From positions 1 through 46,612 of the forward strand of contig JAOPYI010000292.1 in the NCBI GenBank assembly GCA_025964675.1: a DNA stretch of 46,612 nucleotides. The letters run 5' to 3'. Made by a program: the position numbers and the translations under genes. The notes beneath the pieces were generated by a model, which saw nothing but the letters and a program-made list of their open reading frames with translations, did no database searches and was not told the origin of the DNA. This stretch comes from Sphaerisporangium sp. GTDB lineage: Bacteria; Actinomycetota; Actinomycetes; Streptosporangiales; Streptosporangiaceae. Numbering within the stretch: position 1 is the first letter of the stretch; each line of letters starts with the position of its first letter. Of this stretch, positions 16,210 to 29,783 are shown piece after piece.

Positions 16210-17529
16210 TCAGCCTGTGGCCGCGGCCGCCCTGAACTCGTCACGGGGGGACTCGATCTCACCGAGTGAGACGGTCTCCCGCTTGAAGAAGAGGGCGAGC
16301 GTCCAGTCGGCCACCACGCGGACCTTGCGGTTCAACGTAGGCACCCGGGACAGATGGTAGGTGCGGTGCATGAACCACGCAGGAAATCCGTGAAGCTTGA
16401 CGCCATAGACATTTGCCACTCCTTGGTGGAGTCCCAGCCCGGCCACCGACCCCGCGTACTTGTGCCGGTACTCCAGCAGGGGGCGGCCCTGAAGGTGGCG
16501 GACGATGTTGTCGCCGAGCACCTTGGCCTGCCGCACGGCGTGCTGCGCGTTGGGCGCGCAGTACTGCCCGGGGTTGGTCACATCGGGCACGCCCGCGACG
16601 TCACCGGCCGAGAAGGCGCCCTTGACGCCGGCGACGGTCAGCCTCGTCGTGGTCTTGATGCGCCCGCGCTCGTCGAGAGGCAGGTCACCGGCGTTCACGA
16701 CGGGGTTGGCCTTGACTCCGGCGGTCCACACGATCGTGGCGGACTCGAAGGTGTCACCGTCCGAGAGCACCACGTGGCCGCCCTCGCAGGACTTCAGTAG
16801 CGTCTGCATCTTGACCTCGATGCCGCGCTTCCGGAGCTCCTCGAGGGTCCACTTGCCCATCTCGGGGCCGACCTCGGGCAGGATGCGGTCGCTGGCCTCG
16901 ACGAGCACCCAGCGCAGGTCCTTCTCGCTGAGGCTGTCGTAGTACTTCACCGCGTCCTTGGCCATGTCCTCAAGCTCGGCCAGGGCCTCGACGCCCGCGA
17001 AGCCGGCACCGACCACGACGAAGTTCAGCGCGCGCCGCCGCACCTGCTCGTCGCCGGTGGAGTCCGCCCGGTCGAGCAGGGCGAGCACGCGGTTGCGAAG
17101 GGCGATGGCCTCGCCGACCGTCTTGAAGCCGATCGCGGCGTCCACGAGCCCCGGGATGGGGAGCGTGCGCGAGATGGAGCCGGCCGCCATGACGATGACG
17201 TCGTACTCGATCTCCTCGCTCGGGCCCGAGTTGGGCTGGAACGTCACGGACCTGTTGGCGTGATGGACCTTGGTGACCTTGCCGTTGAGGATCCGGACCT
17301 TGGACAGCACCCGGCGCAGCGGTGTGACGACGTGACGCGGTGACAGGTTGCCCGCCGCGGCCTCGGGGAGGAAGGGTTGGTAGGTCATGTAGGACTGCGG
17401 GTCGATGACCGTGATCCGTACGCGTCCGGACTGCAGCTCGTGGCGCAGGGAACGCTGGAGCCGGAGCCCCGTGTAGAGACCGACGTAACCTCCGCCGACG
17501 ATCAGGATGTGCTTGGCCTTGTGGTTCAC
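16210..17529 (-). CDS. ndh: Type II NADH dehydrogenase
   Basis: This 439-residue single-subunit FAD enzyme passes electrons from NADH to menaquinone at the inner face of the membrane without pumping protons. The FAD-binding motif ILIVGGGYVGLYTG is at residues 6-19. The NADH-binding Rossmann motif VVGAGFAGVEALAEL is near residue 165. A second FAD segment FSAGDVAGVPD and the NDH-2 quinone-site-like NAQHAVRQAK block are present. The C-terminal amphipathic region probably anchors the enzyme to the membrane. The GTG at 17529 is chosen because AAGGGG lies 8 nt upstream and the FAD motif follows at once; an in-frame ATG at 17568 would add 13 residues. A Rex-type operator lies 27 nt upstream of the start. 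Confidence 0.92.
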   Translation of the reverse strand: MNHKAKHILIVGGGYVGLYTGLRLQRSLRHELQSGRVRITVIDPQSYMTYQPFLPEAAAGNLSPRHVVTPLRRVLSKVRILNGKVTKVHHANRSVTFQPNSGPSEEIEYDVIVMAAGSISRTLPIPGLVDAAIGFKTVGEAIALRNRVLALLDRADSTGDEQVRRRALNFVVVGAGFAGVEALAELEDMAKDAVKYYDSLSEKDLRWVLVEASDRILPEVGPEMGKWTLEELRKRGIEVKMQTLLKSCEGGHVVLSDGDTFESATIVWTAGVKANPVVNAGDLPLDERGRIKTTTRLTVAGVKGAFSAGDVAGVPDVTNPGQYCAPNAQHAVRQAKVLGDNIVRHLQGRPLLEYRHKYAGSVAGLGLHQGVANVYGVKLHGFPAWFMHRTYHLSRVPTLNRKVRVVADWTLALFFKRETVSLGEIESPRDEFRAAAATG

Positions 17530-17555
17530 GTGAGTGCCCCTTCGTGGCATGGTCG

Positions 17556-17575
17556 CTTGTGAAACCATTCACAAG
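17556..17575. promoter_or_regulatory. Rex-type operator upstream of ndh
   Basis: CTTGTGAA (17556-17563), ACCA, TTCACAAG (17568-17575) is a perfect palindrome. It contains the Rex consensus TTGTGAA-N4-TTCACAA. Rex senses the NADH/NAD ratio and represses respiratory genes. In Bacillus subtilis it controls yjlC-ndh. A minus-strand TTGACC (17619 to 17614) may be the -35 of the ndh promoter, which would place the operator just downstream of the transcription start. Confidence 0.85.
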
Positions 17576-17715
17576 GTTACGTCACATGGGGGTATCAGCG
17601 CCAATCGCCCATGGGTCAACTATGAGCGTTTTTCCTCTTCTGTACATCCAAGCTGGGGATTCTCCGGGAAAGTTCGGCGAAACTTTCGTCTAGTGACGGA
17701 CTTCACTCCCCTGGC

Positions 17716-18510
17716 TCACCCCGCCAGCTCGGCGGCGCGCGCGAAGATCGCGTCCAGCATCTCCTCGGTGACCCGGCCGGTGAACGTGTTCTGCTGGCTC
17801 GGGTGGTAGCAGCCCAGCAGGCGCACCGGCGCACCGGCGTACGAGATCTCCACCTCGGCGCCATGGCCGAACTTCGGCCTGCTGCGGGGCAGCGTGTAAC
17901 CCGCCTCGCGCAACGCCGGCCAGACGGCCTGCCAGGCGTACCCCCCGAGGGCGACGATGACGCGCACAGGGTCGGCCGTCAGCTCCAACTCCCTGGCCAG
18001 CCAAGGAAAGCACGTGACGCGCTCGTCGATGGTCGGCTTGTTGGCCGGCGGGGCACAGCGGACGGCCGCCACCATGCGGGCGCCGATCAACCGCTGCCCG
18101 TCACCCGCGTGCGTGCTGGTCGGAAGGGCCGCCAGCCCGGTGCGGTGCAACGACGCGAACAGCCAGTCGCCGCTACGATCCCCCGTGAACACCCGCCCGG
18201 TGCGGTTGCCGCCGTGGGCGGCCGGAGCCAGGCCGACGAGAAGAACGCGCGGTTTTTCGTCCCCCCAGCCCGCGATGGGCCTGCCCCAGTACGTCTCGTC
18301 CATGAAGGCCCGGCGCTTGACCTCCGCCACCCCCTCGCGCCACTCCACGAGACGGGGACACGCCCGGCACACCGACTGCCTGGCGGTGAGCTCGGCGAGG
18401 GTGCGGCTCTCTCGGGCGAGATCGCGGACGTCCTGCGGGGTGTGCGCGACGGGAGTGTCCGGCTCAGCGGGATCGTCCGGCCATCCGCTACCTGGGGGAA
18501 CGAAGCTCAT
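17716..18510 (-). CDS. Family 5 (UdgB-like) uracil-DNA glycosylase
   Basis: The 264-residue base-excision repair enzyme removes uracil and probably other deaminated bases from DNA. The iron-sulfur ligands are visible as [10 protein letters not shown] near the N-terminus and [11 protein letters not shown]...VTCFPW in the middle. Motif A reads [20 protein letters not shown] and motif B reads [15 protein letters not shown]. An Ala-rather-than-Asp/Asn motif A (GLAPAAHG) is the mark of family 5. The start [15 protein letters not shown] at 18510 matches the usual length of the family; an ATG at 18543, 4 nt after the ppx stop, is possible and would give translational coupling. Neither has a Shine-Dalgarno sequence. 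It is the last gene of the eno-divIC-DUF501-ppx run. A weak GAAAGTT/AACTTTC hairpin (17668-17687) follows. Confidence 0.88.
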   Translation of the reverse strand: MSFVPPGSGWPDDPAEPDTPVAHTPQDVRDLARESRTLAELTARQSVCRACPRLVEWREGVAEVKRRAFMDETYWGRPIAGWGDEKPRVLLVGLAPAAHGGNRTGRVFTGDRSGDWLFASLHRTGLAALPTSTHAGDGQRLIGARMVAAVRCAPPANKPTIDERVTCFPWLARELELTADPVRVIVALGGYAWQAVWPALREAGYTLPRSRPKFGHGAEVEISYAGAPVRLLGCYHPSQQNTFTGRVTEEMLDAIFARAAELAG

Positions 18511-18547
18511 ACCATCGATCGTGCCATCCCGAGGGCACTGCATGGGT

Positions 18548-19459
18548 TCACGGCGTGAGGCTGCGGGCGATGCCGTCGAGGATGTCGTGCTCGCTGACGA
18601 TCACCTCGGGAAAGGCGTACCGGGTGACGACGCGGTCGAGGATGAGGGCTCCCGCGCCGATCACGTCGACCCGGCCGGGGTGCATGACCGGGATCGCCGC
18701 CCGCTGTTCGTGGGTCATGGCGAGCAGGCGCTGGGACACCTCGCGCACCCGCTCGGCCGCGATCCTCGAGCCGTGGATCCGTGCCGGGTCGTACGCGGGC
18801 AGGTCGAGGGCGATTCCCGCGACCGTGGTGACCGAGCCGGCGAGGCCGATCAGAGCACGCGCCTCCGGCACCGCCACCGCGCCGGACACCCGGTCGAGGG
18901 CCGCCTCGATGTCGGCGACCGCGGCCGCCACGGCCTGCGGGGTCGCGCCTGACGACAGGTGCCGCTCGGTGAGGCGCACGCATCCGATGTCGACGGATAT
19001 CGCGCTGTCCACGTCGGCGGAGCCGAGCACGAACTCGGTGGACCCGCCACCGATGTCGACCACGAGAACCGGGGCGGCGACGCCGGTGAGCCCTGTGGTG
19101 GCGCCCACGAACGACAGGTGCGCCTCCTCAGAGCCGGTGACGACCTCCGGCTCGACGCCGAAGATCTCCCGAACGCCGTCGACGAAGTCGACGCGGTTCG
19201 CGGCGTCGCGGGTGGCGCTGGTCGCCACCACGCGCACCCGCGAGGCGGCGTTCTCCTTGATCAGCTTGGCGTAGCCGCGCATGGCGGTGAACGTGCGCTC
19301 CAGCGCCTCGGGCGCCAGCCGTCCCGTCCTGTCGACCCCTTCGCCGAGCCGGACGATCTCCATGCGGCGCTCGACGTCGGACAGCTCGCCTCCGGAGATG
19401 TCGGCGATGAGCAGACGCACCGAGTTCGTACCGCAGTCGATCGCCGCCACCCGTGTCAT
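18548..19459 (-). CDS. ppx: Ppx/GppA exopolyphosphatase
   Basis: This 303-residue protein of the ASKHA phosphotransferase fold hydrolyses polyphosphate or pppGpp. [15 protein letters not shown] at the N-terminus is the phosphate-1 motif, [14 protein letters not shown] near residue 130 is phosphate-2, and [13 protein letters not shown] is the adenosine-like motif. The length fits the short actinobacterial form that lacks the C-terminal HD-like domain. The ATG at 19459 has GAGGAGGG 4 nt upstream and overlaps the stop of the DUF501 gene (ATGA), so the two are translationally coupled. This pair, next to enolase and DivIC, is a conserved actinobacterial arrangement. Confidence 0.92.
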   Translation of the reverse strand: MTRVAAIDCGTNSVRLLIADISGGELSDVERRMEIVRLGEGVDRTGRLAPEALERTFTAMRGYAKLIKENAASRVRVVATSATRDAANRVDFVDGVREIFGVEPEVVTGSEEAHLSFVGATTGLTGVAAPVLVVDIGGGSTEFVLGSADVDSAISVDIGCVRLTERHLSSGATPQAVAAAVADIEAALDRVSGAVAVPEARALIGLAGSVTTVAGIALDLPAYDPARIHGSRIAAERVREVSQRLLAMTHEQRAAIPVMHPGRVDVIGAGALILDRVVTRYAFPEVIVSEHDILDGIARSLTP

Positions 19460-20040
19460 GCACCCTCCTCGGAAACCGGTGTGGAACCCTCGGCTCCGAA
19501 ACCCCCGGCGCCACCGGGGACTCCGGGCCCCGACGAACCCTCGGCGATCTCCACGCAGGGGCCGTCGCACCACCATTCGGGCAGAGCTTCGAGGGCCTCG
19601 CGGCCGAACGGGTTGCCTCCAGGCACGGCCAGCTCGTGCCCCACCAGCGCGTGCAGGCACTTCACACGATCGGGCATGCCACCCGCGCTCTGCATCTCAC
19701 GCGGCAGCGGCTCGAGCCCATCCTCAGAGGCGACCTTGTCGCGTCGCCCGACGTAGTCGGCGTGGGCCCGGGCGTACGCCTCGGCCAGGGCGGGCTCCTC
19801 GGCGAGCCGGGCCTGCATGCGCTTCATCAGCCCCGAGGACTCCAGGGTGCCGATGGCCGACGCCGCCTTGGGGCACGTCAGGTAGTACAGCGTGGGGAAC
19901 GGCGAGCCGTCGGACAGCCGGGGCGCCGTCTCCACGACGTCCGGCAGCCCGCACGGGCACCGGTGGGCCACCGCCCGCAGACCCCTGGGGGGCCTGCCGA
20001 GCTGCAGCTCCACCGCGGCCTCGTCGGCCGGATCCACCAT
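19456..20040 (-). CDS. DUF501-domain protein
   Basis: The 194-residue cytoplasmic protein begins MVDPADEAAVELQLGRPPRG at ATG 20040 with GGGGAG 6 nt upstream. An in-frame ATG at 20061 lacks such a site. DUF501 landmarks are present: a CPCGLPDVVETAPRL segment, a FPTLYYLTCPKA segment, a long helical EEPALAEAYARAHADYVGRR stretch, and a GMPDRVKCLHALVGHELA block. The conserved cysteines and the CLHALVGH motif suggest a metal site, but no function has been assigned to the family. The C-terminal 40 residues are Gly-rich and probably disordered. The stop overlaps the ppx start. Confidence 0.88.
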   Translation of the reverse strand: MVDPADEAAVELQLGRPPRGLRAVAHRCPCGLPDVVETAPRLSDGSPFPTLYYLTCPKAASAIGTLESSGLMKRMQARLAEEPALAEAYARAHADYVGRRDKVASEDGLEPLPREMQSAGGMPDRVKCLHALVGHELAVPGGNPFGREALEALPEWWCDGPCVEIAEGSSGPGVPGGAGGFGAEGSTPVSEEGA

Positions 20041-20100
20041 CGTCCACTCCCCTGACAACAATCACCGAGCCGGTACCCGGCCCCCTTGCAACAGCTAGAG

Positions 20101-20517
20101 CTAAGGAGCCGGTGTGCGGCCCGCCTCGACGCGCCGGCCGGTGCCACGGTCGGCGGCCTCGATCGACTCCCACAGCGTCTGGTACCAGGGGGCCCTGGCC
20201 TGGGGCGGCGACCCGGCGTTCGGCTGCTGGGCCTTCTTGGAGGCGTCGAGCACGCCATAGCACTTCTCCCCGGCCCCGCAGAAGTGCAGCCGGACCCTGG
20301 CCTGCTGCCTGATGTAGGCGGGGTCGTCCAGCCGCTTGCTGCGCTGTCCGAGGACCTGGAGGTCTTTGAGCGCCTGACCCTGCTGCTTCTCCAGCTGGGC
20401 GATCTGGCGCCGCTGCGCGACGTACTCCCGCACAGGATAGGCAAGGCTCATGGCGATGGCGCAGACGACGACGGCGAGGATCGCGGCCCTTGCCGTCAGC
20501 TGCGGTCGTTTCTTCAT
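20101..20517 (-). CDS. divIC: FtsB/DivIC-type septum formation initiator
   Basis: This short bitopic membrane protein of the divisome has about 138 residues. A basic N-terminus (MKKRPQ) precedes a single membrane segment at about residues 8-28 (AAILAVVVCAIAMSLAYPV). A coiled coil follows (YVAQRRQIAQLEKQQGQALK), then the DPAYIRQQARVRLHF signature. The family links FtsL and FtsQ during septum assembly. GGAGG directly abuts tandem ATGs at 20520 and 20517; the second has better, though still short, spacing. It follows enolase with only about 55 nt, most of which is a hairpin. The C-terminal 50 residues are Pro- and Ala-rich. Confidence 0.85.
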   Translation of the reverse strand: MKKRPQLTARAAILAVVVCAIAMSLAYPVREYVAQRRQIAQLEKQQGQALKDLQVLGQRSKRLDDPAYIRQQARVRLHFCGAGEKCYGVLDASKKAQQPNAGSPPQARAPWYQTLWESIEAADRGTGRRVEAGRTPAP

Positions 20518-20530
20518 CATCCTCCCAGGT

Positions 20531-20568
20531 CCGTACGGCTTGCGCGCAAAAGTGCGCAAGCCGTACGG
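20531..20568 (-). terminator. Hairpin between eno and divIC
   Basis: CCGTACGGCTTGCGC (20531-20545) and GCGCAAGCCGTACGG (20554-20568) form a perfect 15-bp stem with an 8-nt loop. It fills the eno-divIC gap and ends 10 nt before the divIC start, so it may be a partial terminator, a processing site or a translational control element. Confidence 0.7.
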
Positions 20569-20574
20569 AGCAAA

Positions 20575-21861
<1,287 letters not shown>

Positions 21862-22011
21862 CTAGATCTTTCAACCCGGGGAGACGGGCCCCCGGAACCC
21901 ATCACCGCGCCGTCGTGCGCGATGCGGTTGCGGACGGTTTGCCTCATGAGCCTATCGGGCCCTCACGGCCGGTACGGCTACCCCTCCCAGGGCGACACGC
22001 CGGGGCCGCGC

Positions 22012-22980
22012 TCACCGCTCCGGCCGCTCCGACCGTTCCCAGGTACGGACGCGGTCGCGGTAGGCGCGGGCGGCGGCGCGGAGCTCGGCCTCGGGGTCGA
22101 GCCCGGCGGCGCGCGCCCGGCGTACGAGATCGAACAGCTCGCGCCCGATGCCCTGGCCGACGGCGCGCGCGAGGGAGTCGGGGACCCCCGCACGCTCGGC
22201 GCGGCTCTGCAGCCCGTGGGCGAGGGAAAGGGCGGCCTGGCCCATCGGGACGCCGTCGAGCAGCGACTCCCAGCCCTTGGCGGCCCGCTCGGCGGCCTTG
22301 ATCGTGTCCCAGTTGTCGCTGACGTCCTCGGCACCGCTCACCACGGTGTCCGCGAAGACGTGGGGATGGCGCCGGACCAGCTTGTCGACGATGCCACCCG
22401 CGACGTCGTCCACGTCGAAGCCGCCGTCGTCCGGCGGGCGCTCCTGGGCCAGGCGGGCGTGGAACACCACCTGGAGGAGCAGGTCGCCCAGCTCCTCCCG
22501 CAGGGCGGCGTAGTCGCCGTCCTCGATGGTCTCCAGCACCTCGTACGACTCCTCCAGGAGGTAGGGCACGAGCGACTCGTGGGTCTGCTTGCGGTCCCAC
22601 GGGCAGTCGCGGCGCAGCCGGTCCATGACGGTGACGAGGTCGAGCAGGCGGGCGCCCGGCAAGTCGTACGACCCGGGGACCAGCTCGATCACCGGTGGGT
22701 CGTCCATGTCCAGCGCGGCGTGGCCGACGGCGCGCATGAGCGGCTCGTCGCCGTCCTGCGCGGCGAGCCAGACCAGCGTGCCGTCGCGGCCCTCCCGGGC
22801 CAGGGCGACCGGATCGGGCGTCACGACCTCGACCGGGATGCCCTCCTCGGCGAGGTAGGGCAGCAGGGGGTGGTCGCCGGAGCCGGTCAGCACACGGCCC
22901 GACCCGAGGACCGCCCACGCCCGCCCGCTCAGCAGGCCGGGGGCCACCCGCGGCGAGGTCGTGACGACGACGAGGGTCAT
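22012..22980 (-). CDS. mazG: MazG-type nucleoside triphosphate pyrophosphohydrolase
   Basis: This 322-residue house-cleaning enzyme removes pyrophosphate from non-canonical or damaged NTPs. The catalytic core DRLRRDCPWDRKQTHESL leads into the metal-binding LEESYEVLETIEDGD and REELGDLLLQVVFHA helices, the EExxD-type motif of MazG, near residues 140-175. The first 110 residues form a separate domain common in actinobacterial MazG. Only one copy of the MazG core is visible. The ATG is 4 nt after the stop of the upstream SurA-like gene, so translation is probably coupled; no strong Shine-Dalgarno sequence is present. Confidence 0.92.
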   Translation of the reverse strand: MTLVVVTTSPRVAPGLLSGRAWAVLGSGRVLTGSGDHPLLPYLAEEGIPVEVVTPDPVALAREGRDGTLVWLAAQDGDEPLMRAVGHAALDMDDPPVIELVPGSYDLPGARLLDLVTVMDRLRRDCPWDRKQTHESLVPYLLEESYEVLETIEDGDYAALREELGDLLLQVVFHARLAQERPPDDGGFDVDDVAGGIVDKLVRRHPHVFADTVVSGAEDVSDNWDTIKAAERAAKGWESLLDGVPMGQAALSLAHGLQSRAERAGVPDSLARAVGQGIGRELFDLVRRARAAGLDPEAELRAAARAYRDRVRTWERSERPER

Positions 22981-22984
22981 CTCA

Positions 22985-23617
22985 CTAGCCGGTGGCCGGA
23001 CCCGGCTGGCTCGTGGAGGCGGCAGCGGGCTTGCCGAAGCGGGCCTCCTCGACGAGGCCCTGCTGGGTGTCCCAGATGCCGTAGCGGTGGGAGACCTTGA
23101 CCGGGATGGTGTCCATCTGCGCGAACACCTTCACCTGGGCGGCCTGGATCGTGGTCTGGTCGGCGAGGTTGGCGCCGAACCGCACCAGCGCCTTCTGGTA
23201 GATCAGGGCGGTGCGGATCCACTGGCGGGTCTCCGACGGCGGGACGCCCTTGGTGAGCGCCGCCGGGCCGATCTTCGCGATGCCGCCCTGCTCGGTGATG
23301 AACTTGTCGACATCGCCCTCGGTGACCGCGAGGCCGGTGCGCTGGGCGAACTGCCCGAACTGGTGGAAGTAGATCATCTGGAGCAGCACGGCGCGCGGCA
23401 CCGACGGCATCTGGAGCTGAGCCTCGGTGATCTTCGCCTGCTTCAGCGCCGCCTGGTACTCCCTGATCTCCGAGTCGAGCAGGCTGGAGCTGATGCGGGC
23501 TTCGCCGACGGTGGCCACCGTGCCGACCTGCACGGGCGAGGAACAGGCGGTCAGCGCGACACCGGCAAGCACAGCGGCCACGACGGCCGGGAGCACGCGC
23601 AAACGATTCGACTTCAC
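22985..23617 (-). CDS. SurA N-terminal-like lipoprotein
   Basis: The 210-residue exported lipoprotein starts at GTG 23617 with AAGGGA 7 nt upstream. The signal peptide ends in lipobox LTAC with the cysteine at about residue 25. Residues 35-140 resemble the SurA N-terminal helical chaperone domain (VGEARISSSLLDSEI, then helices ending in RGTGL-like segments). A peptidyl-prolyl isomerase domain is not visible, so this is the short actinobacterial form found between mfd and mazG. It is probably anchored to the outer face of the membrane and may help exported proteins fold. The gap to mfd is about 55 nt. Confidence 0.8.
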   Translation of the reverse strand: MKSNRLRVLPAVVAAVLAGVALTACSSPVQVGTVATVGEARISSSLLDSEIREYQAALKQAKITEAQLQMPSVPRAVLLQMIYFHQFGQFAQRTGLAVTEGDVDKFITEQGGIAKIGPAALTKGVPPSETRQWIRTALIYQKALVRFGANLADQTTIQAAQVKVFAQMDTIPVKVSHRYGIWDTQQGLVEEARFGKPAAASTSQPGPATG

Positions 23618-23672
23618 TAGCGGTCCCTTCAACAGACGCGGGCTACTCTACTCAAACCGCGCCCCGGTACGG

Positions 23673-27251
<3,579 letters not shown>

Positions 27252-27642
27252 TAAAAATGCCCCCACATGGTCACGCCCGCCTTCTCGTTCGCCTCGCGGA
27301 CGCCTGCTCAGGTTCGAACATCCACGCGGCGATCACACCCCGCGCGCCGGTATACAGCCGGGTATCAGTCGAGATGACCCCACACGGCTGTACGCGGCTG
27401 TCTACGCCGACACGCGCGACCCCGGGTTCGTCGAGTCACCGGGGTTACCCCAAGGCTACTTCCCCGTCGGCGCCGCCATGCCGAGAACCACCCGTCCGCC
27501 AGATCAGACCAGTCTTGTCATGAAAGCACCGGTTTGGCTACCTCCCAGCCGGGTGCGACCGGACTTCGTCCAGGTCACGGCGGGCCTACGGCTGTGAAGA
27601 ACGGTCCTTTCGTAAAGTAAATCCACTACAGAAGGAGTTTTC
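27252..27642. other. Spacer between divergent mfd and a methyltransferase gene
   Basis: In these 391 nt no gene is supported on either strand. It must carry the promoters of mfd and the methyltransferase. A TAAAGT near 27613 could be a -10 for the latter. A 7-bp ACCCCGG/CCGGGGT hairpin lies near 27418-27445. A TCGAAC half-site near 27316 resembles half of an SOS box, but the second half is absent. Confidence 0.35.
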
Positions 27643-28392
27643 ATGACTACCCTGAGTCACATGTCAGAGGTTCGATGGTGGCCGGCAACCCAGGGCGACG
27701 TGTTCAGCCTGCGGATACGCGAGCTGTGGACCGAGCAGCTCGGCCGGAGGCTCGACATCCTGATCGCCGGATGCGGGCGCGGAGACACCGTCGACACCGA
27801 GCGCGTCGAGACCCGCGTCACCGGCATCGACGAGAATCTTCCCGTGCTGCGCGCCTCCATCGACGGCCGCGCCGATCTCGACGCGCGGTTCCTCGGCGAT
27901 CTCCGCGCCGCGCCGCTGCTGCCCCGCACGTTCGACGTCGTGCACGTGGCCTTCCTGCTCGAGCGAGTGCGCCACACCGAGCTGGTCCTCGACCGCATGG
28001 TCAACGCCCTGCGCCCCGGCGGCCTCCTGCTGATCAGGATGCGCGACCGCGCCTCGGCGTACGGCTTCTGCGACCGCTTCCTGCCGGGGTGGCTGCGCAG
28101 GACACTGTGGTCGCGGTTCGCCCCCGAGGGGGCGGTCGGGCCGCTTCCCGCCATCTACGAGCAGGTGGCGTCCCGCGAAGGCATCCACTCCTACTGCCTG
28201 ATGCGCGGGCTGATGATCGCCGAGGACTACTCCGGGTCGTCGGGTCCCGCGCTGCGCGGCCCCCACGCCAAGCTGGTACGGGTGGTGTGCCGCGTCGTCG
28301 AGAAGCTTTCGGGTGACCGCCTGCCCTCCACCAGGGACGAGGTGACCCTGGTGATCCGCAAGCCCCAGAACCACTTCGCCCGCCTGATCTGA
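27643..28392 (+). CDS. SAM-dependent class I methyltransferase-like protein
   Basis: The 249-residue cytoplasmic protein starts at ATG 27643 with AAGGAG 7 nt upstream. A nucleotide-binding loop LDILIAGCGRG is at residues 38-48, with acidic IDEN near 66, then FDVVHVAFLLERVRHTELVL and ALRPGGLLLIRMRDR. This order matches the Methyltransf_11/25 core, although motif I (AGCGRGDT) is a little unusual. The C-terminal third does not match a known acceptor-binding domain. The substrate is unknown. It sits between mfd and the sulfur-activation gene at the edge of the polysaccharide locus; whether it belongs to it is unclear. Confidence 0.7.
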   Translation: MTTLSHMSEVRWWPATQGDVFSLRIRELWTEQLGRRLDILIAGCGRGDTVDTERVETRVTGIDENLPVLRASIDGRADLDARFLGDLRAAPLLPRTFDVVHVAFLLERVRHTELVLDRMVNALRPGGLLLIRMRDRASAYGFCDRFLPGWLRRTLWSRFAPEGAVGPLPAIYEQVASREGIHSYCLMRGLMIAEDYSGSSGPALRGPHAKLVRVVCRVVEKLSGDRLPSTRDEVTLVIRKPQNHFARLI

Positions 28393-28479
28393 GACCCCCG
28401 CATCCGGCGACCACCTCGCGACGGGCGGGGTGGAGGAGAGGTAGGGTGCCGCGCGTGCCGCGCCGCCGCCCACGCTGGG

Positions 28480-28518
28480 GTGACGGCATCCGCGACACGG
28501 CGAATATCCTGACCCCCG
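28480..28518 (+). promoter_or_regulatory. Promoter of the APS kinase gene (leaderless)
   Basis: GTGACG (28480-28485) and TATCCT (28505-28510) are 19 nt apart and the GTG start at 28518 lies 7 nt further. This is the best -35/-10 pair among the leaderless-type starts in the window. Confidence 0.5.
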
Positions 28519-29777
28519 TGGGAAATGTGGAGCAGATGACGGCGAACCCCGAGTGGACCCCCGAATGGGTGCCAGACGCCCGCGAGCTCGCCGATCTCGA
28601 ACTGCTGCTGTCCGGCGCCTTCGCTCCACTGACGGGCTTCCTCGGCTCGGCCGACATCGCCTCGGTCACCGAGAACGGGCGCCTCGCCGACGGCACACCC
28701 TGGCCCGATCCGGTCACGCTGACGCTGCCGCACGACCATCCCGTGTCCGCCGGGCAGGAGCTCACGCTGCGCGACCCGGAGGGCGCCGCGGTCGCCGTGC
28801 TCAGCGTCACAGAGCGCACGGCCGACGGCCTCGTGGCGGGGCCGGTGAAGTCGCTGGGCGCTCCGGAGCACGGCCCGTTCGCACGCCTTCGCCGACCGCC
28901 CGCGGAGGTCCGCGCGGAGCTGGGCGAGCGTCCCGTCCTCGCGGTCACCATGCGCGGGCCGCTGGACGACCTGGAGGAGATCACCGCCACGGCACGCGAG
29001 CTGGAGGCGGCGGTCCTTCTACTCCCCCTCGCGTACGGCGAAGGCGGCCCAGCGGTCGTACGGGCGGCTCTCAAGGCACGCGAGCGGCTCCCTTCGGGCA
29101 CCCAGGTCGCCGTGGTGCCTCTGGCCCCCCGCGAGCCGGAGATCGACCTGGAGCTCCGCGAGCACATCGCCACGGCCTACGGCGCCGGCGAGCACCTGGC
29201 CGGGCCGGAGCCCATCACGCTCCCCGGGCCTCCGCACCGTCGCGGCGTCGTGGTCTTCTTCACCGGCCTGTCCGGGTCCGGCAAGTCGACGATCGCCCGC
29301 GGCCTGCACGACGCGCTGCTCGAACGCGGCAGCCGTACCGTCACCTACCTCGACGGCGACGTGGTGCGGCGGCTGCTGTCGGCGGGCCTCACGTTCTCCA
29401 AGCAGGACCGCGACCTGAACATCCGCAGGATCGGCTTCGTCGCGGCCGAGGTCGCCCGGCACGGCGGCCTCGCGATCTGCGCCCCCATCGCCCCGTACGC
29501 CGCGACGCGCGACGAGGTGCGCCACATGGTCGAAGGCGTGGGAGCCGACTTCGTGCTGGTCCACGTGGCCACGCCGCTTCCCGAATGCGAGCGGCGCGAC
29601 CGCAAGGGCTTGTACGCCAAGGCACGGGCGGGGCTGATCCCGGAGTTCACCGGCATCTCCTCACCGTACGAGGAGCCCGACGACGCCGACCTCACCCTCG
29701 ACACCACGGACATGACGGTGGGCCGGGCCGTCGAGTCCGTGCTGAGCCTGCTGAGCTCCAACGGCTGGATCCGCTGA
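28518..29777 (+). CDS. cysC: APS kinase fused to a degenerate ATP-sulfurylase-like N-terminus
   Basis: This 419-residue protein has a C-terminal APS kinase that makes PAPS, the sulfate donor for sulfotransferases. The P-loop FTGLSGSGKST is near residue 250, DGDVVRRLL and LNIRRIGFVAAEVARHGG follow, and the lid region RDRKGLYAKARAG is present. Residues 15-130 match the ATP-sulfurylase PUA-like domain (LELLLSGAFAPLTGFLG). In the part that should be sulfurylase catalytic domain, the QTRNPLH-type motif is replaced by TMRGPLDD near residue 143. That half is therefore probably inactive or regulatory. The GTG at 28518 is chosen because a promoter ends 7 nt before it. The stop is 6 nt from the stop of the convergent GH26-like gene. 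Confidence 0.88.
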   Translation: MGNVEQMTANPEWTPEWVPDARELADLELLLSGAFAPLTGFLGSADIASVTENGRLADGTPWPDPVTLTLPHDHPVSAGQELTLRDPEGAAVAVLSVTERTADGLVAGPVKSLGAPEHGPFARLRRPPAEVRAELGERPVLAVTMRGPLDDLEEITATARELEAAVLLLPLAYGEGGPAVVRAALKARERLPSGTQVAVVPLAPREPEIDLELREHIATAYGAGEHLAGPEPITLPGPPHRRGVVVFFTGLSGSGKSTIARGLHDALLERGSRTVTYLDGDVVRRLLSAGLTFSKQDRDLNIRRIGFVAAEVARHGGLAICAPIAPYAATRDEVRHMVEGVGADFVLVHVATPLPECERRDRKGLYAKARAGLIPEFTGISSPYEEPDDADLTLDTTDMTVGRAVESVLSLLSSNGWIR

Positions 29778-29783
29778 CCGGGG

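Noticed and set aside
27310-27325. TCGAAC near mfd as a possible LexA/SOS box
   Set aside because: Only one half-site is present; the expected inverted half after 4 nt is missing.
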